A DNA stretch of 39,439 bases from Paraglomus occultum (GCA_910592205.1 CAJVPJ010000152.1:1-39439); one strand, 5' to 3'; positions 24,518-34,688 are shown, counted from the first letter of the stretch. Program-made: numbers and translations. The notes: generated by a model from the sequence alone, not told the origin.

Positions 24518-25423
24518 TTAATAACATTGAACAGCTGTGGTTACAGTTGATCAAAAATTTGGGTCACTAAATCATAAGTAATGGATTATGTTAATAGTGT
24601 AAGTAGACTTCATTGACAACCAGTTACTGACTTTCATACCTGCAGCTGAATCCAAATTGTGGCTATTTTTTGGTTTAGGCAAATTTCCTGTAGGTAAGAT
24701 TTTACTAGAGTATTTATTCTCCTTCTCAAGACGTGATAAAGGTTTTACATCATTGCAATAGATGGTATTCCATATTTGGTTGTCAGAATCATCCTTACTT
24801 AACATCACAATAAATTTTTGAAAATACTGCCAATAAAGCATCTTGGCATCTGGACGCTTATCAGGATCTGCATCACAACACAACTCAGCAATCTTTCTGT
24901 ATTCCTCTGGTGCTGAATCAGGCATCATTGGTCGCAGTCCACCCATGATATCACATGCTAAGTTCCTATCAAATTCTCTATCTCTAAATGGTGATTCTCC
25001 AGTGGCCATCAAATACATGATAATACCAAAAGAATATATGTCTGATTTATGAGTAAATTTGTAAGTATGGAAGACTTCTGGTGCAATAAAGGGTAAGACA
25101 CCTTTAATATTAATAGTTGAATTTTGTTCAGGTGAATTCACTGATTGAGAAAGACCAAGATCACATATGAGTGTATGAAAACCTTTTGTTGCCACAGTAT
25201 CAGATGTGTTATCATGTAAGACAATGTTTCCACCATGAAGATCACAATGTATTAATCCTATAGTATGAATAGCATACAGATAGTATGCAATATCCTTTAG
25301 ATGCTGTAGTGACATCGCTCGAAGATGTGTACAACCGCGGCGGCATTTTTCATGAAGACTTCTCATATTGCAGTCTTTATTATATCCGCAATGATTTTCC
25401 TGCGTGGTGTGATCTGGGTAATG
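24518..25423 (-). CDS. Kinase C-lobe gene lacking the N-lobe
   Basis: Main minus-strand exon 24640-25423, opened by an acceptor (cttgttag), and a probable tiny last exon 24518-24534 joined by a gcag/gtatga donor and ccacag acceptor. The protein carries the kinase C-lobe: IHCDLHGGNIV catalytic loop (HCD instead of HRD), DLGLS in place of DFG, PFIAPEVF activation end, SDIYSFGIIMYLMATGE and CDADPDKRP. A tail with KYSSKILPTGNLPKPKNS follows. No glycine loop or VAVK segment was found in about 500 bases upstream, where the sequence turns to repeat words, so the gene is 5'-truncated or its first exons lie elsewhere. DLG is seen in some related kinases and need not abolish activity, but without the N-lobe it is probably inactive. 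The tail matches the partial gene at the right edge of the window. Confidence 0.72.
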
Positions 25424-25497
25424 CTAACAAGGTATTGATTTGATAAATGGAAAACCTATATCCAACCTACATCCATGATGTGCACTCGTCTAAGATA

Positions 25498-25550
25498 ATT
25501 AATATTAGTATTAATATTAATATTCATATTTATACTAATAGTAACGGTAA
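25498..25550. repeat. TATTAGTATTAATATT-type AT-rich repeat
   Basis: Reiterated attagtattaatattaatatt words just upstream of the truncated kinase. A reverse-oriented relative lies downstream of it at about 24330-24375, so the gene fragment is bracketed by this motif. Similar words occur near 17108, 17247 and 29890. Confidence 0.5.
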
Positions 25551-25705
25551 TATAATAAGATTTAATAAGATTCAGCTGGAAAGATCGCCTACAAAAGTTA
25601 CTTAATATGAAGGGTTTTTGAGATTAGTACAGAGTGAAATCTACCTATTAACATTTGGTAAACAACTGTAATCAGTATCACTTTTATTCAATAAATCTCT
25701 CTAAA

Positions 25706-25807
25706 ATGTCTACAAACATGTTCAATTTCCTCTCTCTCGAAAAATTTAATGAATCAGTTGATGAATATTTGACTTCAAACAAAATTACACGACAATACGG
25801 AATTTAA
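25706..25807 (+). other. Orphan 33-codon open frame, possible exon remnant
   Basis: Frame starting MSTNMFNFLSLEKFNESVDE and ending RQYGI-stop. Composition is protein-like and the ATG context (taaaATGtct) is reasonable, but no splice partner or family is recognised. It could be a leftover first exon or a chance frame. Confidence 0.25.
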
Positions 25808-25972
25808 AAATAACAATAAATTCATTACTATTTTACTTAAAACTTTACTGTCGTTGATCACATGACTATCGATGAGTCACTGGTTTTATCCGGCCCGAGC
25901 CGTAGGGGAGGTCGACTGTAGGTTATTCGGGCGTGTGTAACAGTAACTAACCAAATTTTCAACGAGATTTGA

Positions 25973-26995
25973 ATGGCCCGTGTTGTCGAATGTAAAATTA
26001 ATATGTCATCCACTACTGATAACAATAACACCAAGTATACTACAGAAAGTGACCAGATAACGTCGTCTAAATCGAACGAGGATAGCTCCAATGCTAATAA
26101 AAAATTGATCGTAGACGCCGATTCGATACGACGAATCCAGTCATTCGAGTACTTTCGACATTTTACAGATCAAAAAATACGACCAAATGGAAGGGTATTC
26201 AATCGGTTCAGAAAACCCACATTGAATCTAGGTTTTTATCCTTTTTTTTTCTCTTCTTTTACGGTCCGACAATTATCGATCCGGGTGATTCCTATTTTCT
26301 GTCTACTTAAGCTCGGTCACTACTGCAGACGGTTTGGCGGTGGTGAGAATCGGAAACACTTCTGCTATCTGTGGCATCAAGGCAGAAGTTGCAGAACCAA
26401 ATGTAAACACGCCACTGGAAGGATACCTCGTTCCCAACGTGGAATTACCACCAATGTGCTCTCCCAACTTTAAGCCCGGTCCTCCAAGTGAACTTGCACA
26501 AGTACTAAGCGAGACTGTGAACAAGCTACTCAAAGGTGTGAGAGGTGGGAAGGCTATCTCGTCAACGTCGTTCGAGTGAGAAATTTACAGACTTGATTTT
26601 TTAGTTCTTCCGTATTATCGTTAGAGTCATTATGTATAGAAGAGGGGCAAGGCTGTCTGGGTATTGTATTGCGATGTCGTCTGCATAAATTACGGATGGC
26701 AACATTTTAGATGCGTCAGTCTATGCGGTTGTGAGCGCGCTTAGCAATGGTAAGTGTTTGCAATAATAGACTATGGAACTGCGTTCACACATCAGATTGT
26801 ACAGTTTTAATCCATGGTTTATGCTCATAGCATTGTCATTATCTAATGTCTAACACAGTAAGATTGCCCAACATAACGTACGATGACGGCATTGTTAAAG
26901 CAACCCCGGATAAGACGATCAAACTGCCGTTATCAAGAATACCTTTTTCGGCAACATTTGCAAAGATAAATTTTAAGATGACTGTTACTTATTGA
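25973..26995 (+). pseudogene. RRP43: Exosome subunit RRP43 (EXOSC8), frameshifted and 3'-truncated
   Basis: RRP43 is an RNase PH-fold subunit of the RNA exosome ring. Exon 1 (25973, or ATG at 26003, to 26231) encodes FEYFRHFTDQKIRPNGR and FRKPTLNL. Exon 2 (26312-26535) encodes SVTTADGLAVVRIGNTSAI, then GIKAEVAEPNVNTPLEGYLV and VELPPMCSPNFKPGPPSE. Exon 3 (26625-26749) encodes SLCIEEG, KAVWVLYCDVVCINY and DGNILDASVYAVVSALSN. Exon 4 from 26859 encodes VRLPNITYDDGIVKATPDKT and PLSRIPFSATFAKI. Defects: exon 3 needs two one-base corrections (near 26645-26648 and 26694-26695); the exon 1/2 junction is out of phase with canonical borders; and homology stops at ~26975, losing about the last 60 residues of the family. 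Identity is secure. Whether the defects are biological or sequence errors is open. Confidence 0.82.
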
Positions 26996-27031
26996 AAATG
27001 TGATATCTACTCGCTGGACCAACCAACATAC

Positions 27032-29804
27032 CTAACGCTAGGCCTCCTGCGCTTGTCCCAATAGCAGTCATTCTCGACTTTGATGAATATCCCGAAAGTA
27101 TAAGATATTCGACTGCCGTGATTATATCGATAAATGTATTCTTTTTTTTCATTGCTCGTCCATCTTCGTACCATTCGTGTCCCAACTCGCCTCTCCCTTA
27201 CAAATTTTGTCTAGTCAGTTGGATTACGCGTGATATATGCACTTTTCTGTGTTCTTTTACCTGACATGTGCCAATGCAATGATCCAATTTCTCTCTACCA
27301 GAGGTAAATGTTCAACATGAAAGTCTGGTTCTGTCGGTAATCCGTACGCGCCGTATGTCCTGAGCAGTACGGGATTCCTGCATTTCACATTTGCGTGAGG
27401 GACAGGGAAGATAAAATGGAATGTTTACATACACGTATAACACATATTTCGAACAATACCTTCCATCTAGTTTTAAGCCTTTCTTGTGTATTAGCGTAAT
27501 GGGTATTTCCGTACCATCAATTCCCTTGGCATAAACTCGATAGCAATCGTACCAAGTAGGATCAAAACCTAATGAATTCAATACGATATGATAAATTATA
27601 TAATCTGTAACATCTTTATCATGACATTTGGATTATATGGCCTTACGGTGAATAGAATGCGATCTTATGATATTTAATACCCGCGTCTCCATGTTGTATT
27701 CAAGTGTTGATTCATGAGTTAGCGGAGTCGTGCAATGAAACTGGACAATGTCCGTATCGTGATCCTATTGATGTGTAGTTATGTGTAAGTCAATGACATT
27801 ATTGGGGCTAACAGATCTTGAACGTTTTGTATACGTTCTTACTAAATTATTTCCGGGAGAAATCGTGCAATATGTCATCGGCAATTCGACTTTATGAATT
27901 TCGCAAGTACGAAAATCATAACACAATATTACAGGAAGGCCTTCTCTCTTCGCATATATGATGATAAATTTCTGCAAGGGTTTGTAAGTCACAACCAATG
28001 AGAAACCAGTGAACAGTGTTGATATCTAGTAATATCGAGTCTGACACTCGATATGAACGACATAAATGCACATACACGAAAGATATCAATAGCCTGTATC
28101 TTCTCATTCTTATTCATAAGAATCACGTCCTCCCAGAATCTTTCACTCGTGTGAGGTTGCCTTGCTCGTGCTAATTTAAAGTTCTTGGCTCCATTGGCGT
28201 TCGTTAGAATGTAGAGGTAGTCCTAAGTGGATATCAGTCATCACATATTGTTTGTGGAAGATAACAAGTATGTCACACATTATCTTCACATTCGTACATC
28301 ATGATGGTCAACGTAATATTCCAAGTCGGGCTTTCGCGGCTCTATTAGTTGAAGCGCAGGAGGGCCATCCGACACATTGTGATATGCGTCAAAGACATGT
28401 ACTTCGGAAGATGTGAGTGTGCTCGAATGAATAGTAATCAGTTTCTGTGTACGTGACAACTTAATTAGCAATCTTTGCATGTACCAATTCAAAGACGCTG
28501 TGCACAAATTTACCTTATCTTTCGTCAAAGTAATATCGAGAAGAGCAGATTCATTTGTTTCATTGTATATGAGAACATCGTCTGATTGCCCAGACCCGAT
28601 TTTATGTGCATAAACCTACAGTGTTATGATGATATTATATAGTCGAGTCTAATAATAGCGTGCTGATAAAATTCACGCGCGTAATTACCCACTCTACAAG
28701 GTCGTAATTGCTCGTCAGTCATTGTATAATAAACGTATTTGTTATTAGCGCTCCATACAAAGTTGAAGACGCCATGTAGCTCTTCCTAAAAAAAACAAGG
28801 GCAAAAGCTCTTATTAAAAAGTCCGATTACACGGACAAAACTATTTGCAATAACAACCTGAAGGATCTTGTTTGTTGTAAGATCTTTGAAATAAAGCGAA
28901 CCAATTTCCATGCCATCTTCCTCAAGGAGATAAGAGAGCATATTGGTATCTGGAGATAAAAGTATCGATCGAACACGCTTGCCCGTATTTGCAATATACC
29001 GTGAATCAAATAAAACCGTCTAACACAATATGAATTGAGCGGTCAGATATCATGCTAAAAAGTGAACAAGAAATCATCATAGTTCCTTCAGATAGCCAAG
29101 CCATCATACCTCTGTTGCACCGGGTTCTTTTTTTCGCCAATAATACACTCGCCCGTTCTTTAAATTACGCGAGTAAAATTCATACCCATTTACTACTGTT
29201 TTAAGAGGAGGCATTAGCCTTGTAGTGATAAGTTTCTGTCGCATTTCCTAATATATATCATCGGATCAGAAAAAATCTAACGACGGACCAAGTGCGTAAT
29301 CGGCGTGTGAAAAGATCTTACGGTGACTAGACGCTTTTGTAATACTTTTGCAGGTTTCATCATTTGTTTTGCGTATCTGTAGTAAATAAATGTCGTGAGA
29401 ATGTGGACGTAAACATTGCTTCCCTGCTCATGCGTATTTGCAACACCTACCTATTCTCAGCATCAATATAAGCATTCACATCCTAAAAGAATAGTCATTA
29501 TGAATGATGCTGCGTCTTCCATGTATTGTCCCGACGTCACAAAATCACTACGTTTTAAAAATTCTCACAGGATCCTTACTGTCCTCTAGCCATCGATATT
29601 CGTCAACGCGTTTAATGCCAAAGTAATTCTCTTCGAATGGGATTCTTTTCGCTACTGGGGGACGCAAATTTCTACCTAATGGTTAGTTAGCTATCAATCC
29701 CCAGTCAAAACGCGGAATTAGATCATGTAATAGATACTTGAAAACAGAGAGTTAATCTTCTTGGCAACGAGCAAGGGATGTAAACGTGCAATATGTCGAT
29801 TCAT
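27032..29804 (-). CDS. Oligopeptidase B-like serine peptidase (S9A), 15 exons, 3'-truncated
   Basis: Prolyl-oligopeptidase family: an N-terminal beta-propeller gates a C-terminal alpha/beta-hydrolase domain that cleaves short peptides. Minus-strand exons: 29738-29804, 29569-29675, 29451-29482, 29322-29376, 29110-29247, 28858-29019, 28693-28785, 28514-28615, 28298-28444, 28076-28222, 27843-27971, 27647-27764, 27460-27568, 27261-27377, 27032-27192. This makes 561 codons in consistent phase. Motifs: PPVAKRIPF, EYRWLEDSKDP, NGYEFYSRNLKNGRVYYWR, YGAYGLPTEPDF, GHEWYEDGRAMKKKNTF and the nucleophile elbow GTSAGG. The last exon ends at a good donor (ttag/gtatgt), but the sequence beyond belongs to RRP43, so the catalytic Asp and His region (~130-190 residues) is missing. 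The basic start (MNRHIARLHPLLVAKK) could be a mitochondrial presequence. At exon 15 the phase-correct acceptor yields HVRGELG rather than the usual HVRGGGELG. Confidence 0.88.
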
Positions 29805-30040
29805 TATGAGAGACACGGAAAATTTTAGAAAATGCACAAAATACCGGTATGTTGTAACTGTTGTACAAAGATTATCAGTATCAATTGTAATATACTAATA
29901 CTATATATAAATAACAATAATTACTTATCACGTGCTATTTGGATGCGTACACGTGACAAAACGTAAATAGCACCAAATACAAAGCGATATCCTTCTGTTT
30001 ACCTTGCTTTCTATCGGTCTCATTATATTCTTGTAACGAC
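29805..30040. promoter_or_regulatory. Divergent promoter with two CACGTG boxes
   Basis: 236 bp between the start codons of the oligopeptidase B-like gene (-) and the RRM gene (+). Two perfect CACGTG palindromes lie at 29929-29934 and 29950-29955, two helical turns apart (21 bp). CACGTG is the core site of bHLH factors such as Cbf1/USF. Regulation by such a factor is inference. Confidence 0.5.
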
Positions 30041-31044
30041 ATGACAGGTTGGGAGATAGGTGAGTTACCAAATTGCTTGGAATTTCAACGCATACCCTTT
30101 TATTGGTGTATAATTTGTACGTTGGGATGGTGACGACGCGCTAACAAGTTTTTCGTGACCTTATAATTGCAGAAGAGTCGGAAATCTGTCAGCTACATAA
30201 AGTTATAGATAATTTGGTAGAAAAAGTAGAACACTTGAACTTTATAGTGCACGAAAAAGATGAAGAGATAGAAAGCCTCCAAAATCGGGTAATGCAACTA
30301 GAGAAACTGGATATCAGTTCGCGTTATAAGCACGCCGATATCCTAAAAAATGACAGCAGTAGCAGTAATGGCCACAGCAGCAACGACAGCGACAACAGCA
30401 ATGGTAACAACGATGGTATCAGTAGCAACGATGGTGACAACAGCAATAGTAGCAGCAACAGTGATGCCGGTATGAATGCCGGCGAGAAAGCAGAAGACAA
30501 TGACTCGAAAAAAGAAATCGAGTGGATATGTTCTCATAAACCGTTTACCAAGGTCATGCCTAAATGTACGTATGAGCTCTGCATAAACGTGGCACGAGTT
30601 TGTTTATCTAATGTTATTGTATCGAAGTTACTCTTGCATTCAATCTAATGGTTTCTCTGCTCTTAGTCGCAAAACCGCAAAAGAGCTATAAAGTAAAGAA
30701 CAGGGTATACGTGGGTGGCTTGACCACCCAAGTGACGAAAGAAGCTCTCTACGTAGAACTTAACCTTCTCTTCGGCGAGGTCGTTGATATACAGATACTA
30801 TATCATAGGGTGCGTATTCTAGACGACGTGCAATATCATTGTTCGATACTGGTAAATAAGTATTACTGACTCTCTTGTCTATATGTAGTGGTGCGCCTTT
30901 GTGGAGTTTGCCCAGCCGTCTTCTTGCAGCAAAGCACTAGCAAGAGGGCATATAGAAATAAACGGTCTATATTTATCAATAAACAAGGTTCTGAAAAAAA
31001 CAAACAAGCATGTACACAAGCATCATTACGAAAAGTTTTATTGA
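30041..31044 (+). CDS. Coiled-coil and RRM-domain RNA-binding protein
   Basis: Exons 30041-30059, 30173-30565, 30667-30809 and 30889-31044 join in frame to 236 residues. The N-terminus (MTGWEIEESEICQLHKVI...) has heptad-like leucines over ~7-60, suggesting a coiled coil. A Ser/Asn/Asp/Gly-rich linker follows (~70-120). The C-terminal part is an RRM with RNP2 VYVGGL, the helix VTKEALYVELNLLFGEVVDI and RNP1-like WCAFVEF. The segment between the two is shorter than usual after splicing (DIQILYHR/WCAFVEF). The RRM resembles that of cyclophilin-33 (PPIE), but no isomerase domain is present. The specific orthologue is not recognised. It probably binds RNA in a ribonucleoprotein complex. Divergent from the oligopeptidase gene. 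Confidence 0.78.
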
Positions 31045-31584
31045 CTGCTGGCCATGAAATAGAATACAGTTTGAAATCGTAAGACAAGAAAACGGATCAG
31101 CGTCAGTCGGGTGCGTTGAAGACTATTTGCATACCACGTACAACACATATTACTATGGTAAATGTCACAGAAGACATTGTGCAAATATTTGAACATCTCT
31201 CATAATCGTCTAGTTGTTAACACCAATACTGTCATATGTATACGCTGTTGATCCAGCGCGATATTGCTTATAAAAACCAAAGTCTCTTTAGTATAATAAA
31301 TCTGTAATCTGTAACATTTCGAATGAGGTATTTTGCACATGTAAATCGATGAAATTGTTGGAGAAAAGACTTTTGCAAATAGAGAATGATTCAAGTAGGC
31401 AGTACGATTACGATGTGGAATACTAAAATTAGGGCACGGAACGTTTAGGTGTCTTTTTTCTATTTGGCTATAGATACTAGACAAGGGTGTTTTCGTTTAT
31501 CAGTAATAGTAAGCTTAAAATGAAAGCTTTAATAGAAATAAAACGCGTCGCACGACTCGCAAACAATCGTATTTGATTGCGGGT
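31045..31584. other. Spacer, no gene seen
   Basis: 540 bp without a supported exon. A minus-strand frame at 31200-31484 has no recognisable motif or splice context. An AATAAA-containing stretch (gaaataaaacgc) occurs near 31535. Confidence 0.4.
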
Positions 31585-31698
31585 ATGTTTCCAAACGAAT
31601 TGAAGGCAGCAAAAAGCATCTCAAGTCAGATATATGAAACTGCTAAACAAATGACTAACCCGCCAGGAAAATTAAGTGATGAAATATTCTGTTACCAG
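31585..31698 (+). other. Orphan exon-like segment upstream of FANCF
   Basis: ATG-initiated 38-codon frame starting MFPNELKAAKSISSQIYETA and ending DEIFCYQ directly before a gtaaat donor (cag/gtaaat). It looks like a real first exon, yet no acceptor precedes the FANCF start at 31761 in a way that would join them. It may be a 5' exon of a lost gene, a small ORF in the FANCF leader, or chance. Confidence 0.3.
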
Positions 31699-31760
31699 GT
31701 AAATCTTTGTGTAACAGTATGAATGAGGATGGAAAACTGTAAAATTATACTTATTACACC

Positions 31761-33192
31761 ATGTCCTCCCTCGTCGACCATTTAATCCAGCTCAGTGACA
31801 TTCTCACAATATCAACCACCTCAGCAGTCGCTTCCTGGGATCTCGCCTTTCTTAAACGCGCTCTGTTTCACGCCTCGTCTGTAGAAGTTGATCTATTGTA
31901 CTATCCCGAGGATGAAACAGAGAGTGCATACCGGGAAGTGGTGGAGAGAGCGAAAAGTCAGAAACGATGCCCTCCGCAACCGTATGCCGAGTTTACCATG
32001 GCATATCGCGAACTCTGTCGGCGATTGCTACGTAACAGGTATCTGAAAAAGGAGCTGTACGCGGTTTTATTGAACGAGTATCGGTTTCAGATTGATGGGT
32101 TAATGGACATTAAAGAAAACATCTCTCAGGCAAGGTGCATTACAACAGAGAGAAACTGTGTGATTAAATATTGGGACAATTTATCGCATGGAACTACCAA
32201 TACTAAACGTACCGTGATGAATAGGACGTTCAAGCATGTGGCAAAACCGCTGCTGTTTCTGATCTGCTCGCGGATATTGAAAACACTTTTCGCGAAGAAA
32301 TCGCTCAATTACCACACAATCCAGCAGATAGTCGAGTAGTCATAGCAGGTGAAAAAAAAAAAAAAGACTCACATGTCGTTCATGGAAGCTTTTTATCATA
32401 TTTATTATGTGTGACCATCATGCTTACAACGTTTGTTCGAATATGACAGCGATCAAGTATAAACACCAGTTCGAGTTGTTATCAACTACAATCGAAAGAC
32501 GCGCAGCAGCGAGACTCTTGTTAAAGGATTTCTGCCCGCTCTTTGCGAATGACAAGGCAGACACGTTTACGATAAAAGAACTCAAGAAAGAATTAAATAT
32601 TATCGCATCGCATTCGGATGGAATGATGGTGATCAGAAGACTGGATGGATACTGTTGCTTACGTATCCATAAATATTTTATTTATGCCTCTGTTTCTTTC
32701 TCGTCGTATTAGGAAATCATCGTCCATGCAGCACTTTTGTCGGCACAAGCTAGCACAGAGAATATTCCTAATGAACTCTATGCGATCATTCAAGAATGGA
32801 TTCTAGCAGTTGCAATGAATGAACGAAATTCATCTGTTTTGAAATCTCAGCTATGGACAGTACATCCTTGGTTGCTCGCTCAATTATCACTGTTCCTTCC
32901 TGCGTTCTTCAACATTTATACACAACACTTGATTCAATTCATTCGACAGTTACAAGCGCAAGGTTCGATCAGCACCGCGCGTTTACCGGATAATGAGGCA
33001 GAGCAGAACAGTGCAATCAATAGAATGCTCGAATGTTGGCAAGCACTCATATACCAATCTGACTTTTTGAATGAAAAGGTAACTGAGATACTTGCCGGGG
33101 AATGGACAAGATGCAACTCCCAAAGCGTCCCGGGGATGACTGTTATGAATACACACGTCTGGAAAGAGTTTTTTGCGCGTCTGGGCATATAA
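31761..33192 (+). CDS. FANCF: FANCF-like Fanconi anaemia core-complex protein
   Basis: FANCF is the adaptor of the Fanconi anaemia core complex, a nuclear E3 ligase assembly acting in interstrand crosslink repair. Proposed exons 31761-32129, 32225-32348, 32450-32628 and 32713-33192 give 383 residues, close to the human protein (374). The N-terminus follows the FANCF pattern (SLVDHLIQLSDILTISTT, then WDLAFLKRAL...A). The C-terminal helical domain carries EIIVHAALLSAQ, an LYAIIQEWILAVA segment and the closing VWKEFFARLGI, resembling the end of the vertebrate protein. Intron 1 uses a GC donor (CAG/GCAAGG), the only phase-consistent choice. The donor of exon 3 is uncertain: gtgatc at 32629 keeps phase, whereas a better-looking gtatcc at 32663 does not. 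No enzymatic motif is expected. Identification is by motif spacing and length, not alignment. Confidence 0.8.
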
Positions 33193-33491
33193 AATATCTT
33201 ATTTTGGTCTAAGAGTGCGCTGTTCTCTCTTTCATTGATATATTGTCTATTTGTAATACAAGTATTATATATATATACGCCGATGAAGTTCATCTATACA
33301 CAATGTTTTGAACGAGATTAATTGTTACTAGGAGGCTTCTAAGAATATTTCTTGCGACATTGTTAGTAATACTATCACCTATGCTCATAGTTACTAAGAT
33401 AGTAAAAATAAAAATAAAAAAACGTCTTCGCTCGTCAACCTCATTAATTACACACAATCCGCACAATACATGCGCTATCACTAGCCTTGCA

Positions 33492-34688
33492 TCACTCTGG
33501 TTTAATCTGCGAAATAAACTCTTCAATTAAATCCACGTTGGCATCACGTAAAATGTCTTTGAACGCCTCCGATTCCCGAACAATATTCCAATTCCTCCGT
33601 GCAAATCTATAGACAGCCCTCCTCAATTGTATTATATCTCTATCCCACGAAAACCGTAATAGCATGTCCCAAGTGTCCATATCAATTAAGGATGCCAGCT
33701 GAGCAAAGATCATTTCGATCAACTCGTGCATTGCATCAATTTCGAGTGTTTTTCGTAAATCGGCATCTTTGAACAGTTTCTGCAATTTGATTACTTTTTC
33801 AATTTGAGTCTCGCCTGTAATATCAACAAGTCTGCCCGCGTATAGATAATAGAGTATAGAATGAAAAGTATCATAATCGACGTCTTCAATAGTAACTGGT
33901 TTGCCTTCTTTGATTTCTTGTTTCCAATCATTTTTGATCAGTGTTTTAAAGTAATGTGATCTCTCGGCTAGAATAACCTGATGTGCGTGTATTGTACGTC
34001 CCTCCACGGAAAATTTAATGTCACTGAATGTCGAATTGTTCAAAGTCTGGGCATATGGTACGACACCGGAGCGTATCTTTATCGCCGCAAATTGATTTTC
34101 AAGATCATCAATATCGTCTCCAGGATTTGGCGTAATTATGACAACATGTACGATCAATGTGTCGTCTTCGACGCTATATTGGAGTTTAGGAGGCAATAAT
34201 GCTTCGGCATCTTCGACGTTGTTATTTCCATTAGATGGATCCGCGGTGAGTAAAGTCTTTGAACAAAAGTTTGGCCATCCCCATGCGGGCTTTACTTTTA
34301 GAAAATCATGTCGCTCACTCCGCCTTTTTACTAGTCTGATCGTTCTTCTCTCGCCTTGTTGTACCGGTACGTAAAACCCGATGTAAAAGTTGACGTTCAC
34401 CCGAGCCGAAGTTTGAGCATCGCCGGGGAAAATCGTTTCGAGATAACAACTGATATTGTTAGCAACACTTTCTGCGTTGCCATTGGGATGCAATTTTACG
34501 CGCCAGCTTACTGGAATATATGAAACCCCATTATCGTCGACTACACACGCATTGCAGGTCCACTGTGGACTATGCAGGCATTGTGGTTTAGGCGCGAGTT
34601 TCTCTATACAGCTAAACTGACGAATGAGCCATGTGTAGTTATTAATGACGCTTGTGCCTATGCGATTAACGTTCACTGAGCAGTCCAT
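33492..34688 (-). CDS. MATH-BTB domain protein (CUL3 adaptor type)
   Basis: Intronless frame of 398 residues. Residues ~15-188 form a MATH/TRAF-like domain (NNYTWLIRQFSCIEKL near the start, PVSWRVKLHPNG, and beta-strands to VHVVIITPNP). A BTB/POZ domain follows at ~212-320, with NSTFSDIKFSVEGRTIHAHQ, ERSHYFKTL and the YLYAG motif, then a helical BACK-like tail. This is the SPOP/RDX/TDPOZ arrangement: MATH binds the substrate and BTB binds CUL3, so the likely role is substrate choice for a cullin-3 ubiquitin ligase. The substrate is unknown. It lies convergent to FANCF with 299 bp between stop codons. Lack of introns among intron-rich neighbours could reflect retroposition or family expansion. 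Confidence 0.95.
   Translation of the reverse strand: MDCSVNVNRIGTSVINNYTWLIRQFSCIEKLAPKPQCLHSPQWTCNACVVDDNGVSYIPVSWRVKLHPNGNAESVANNISCYLETIFPGDAQTSARVNVNFYIGFYVPVQQGERRTIRLVKRRSERHDFLKVKPAWGWPNFCSKTLLTADPSNGNNNVEDAEALLPPKLQYSVEDDTLIVHVVIITPNPGDDIDDLENQFAAIKIRSGVVPYAQTLNNSTFSDIKFSVEGRTIHAHQVILAERSHYFKTLIKNDWKQEIKEGKPVTIEDVDYDTFHSILYYLYAGRLVDITGETQIEKVIKLQKLFKDADLRKTLEIDAMHELIEMIFAQLASLIDMDTWDMLLRFSWDRDIIQLRRAVYRFARRNWNIVRESEAFKDILRDANVDLIEEFISQIKPE

Noticed and set aside
28501-28528. Read-through of the oligopeptidase frame from exon 8 to exon 9
   Set aside because: The frame is open, but the extra residues do not fit the family. Splicing at gtaaat (28513) to acag (28445) joins TLTKDK to KLITIHSS as expected.
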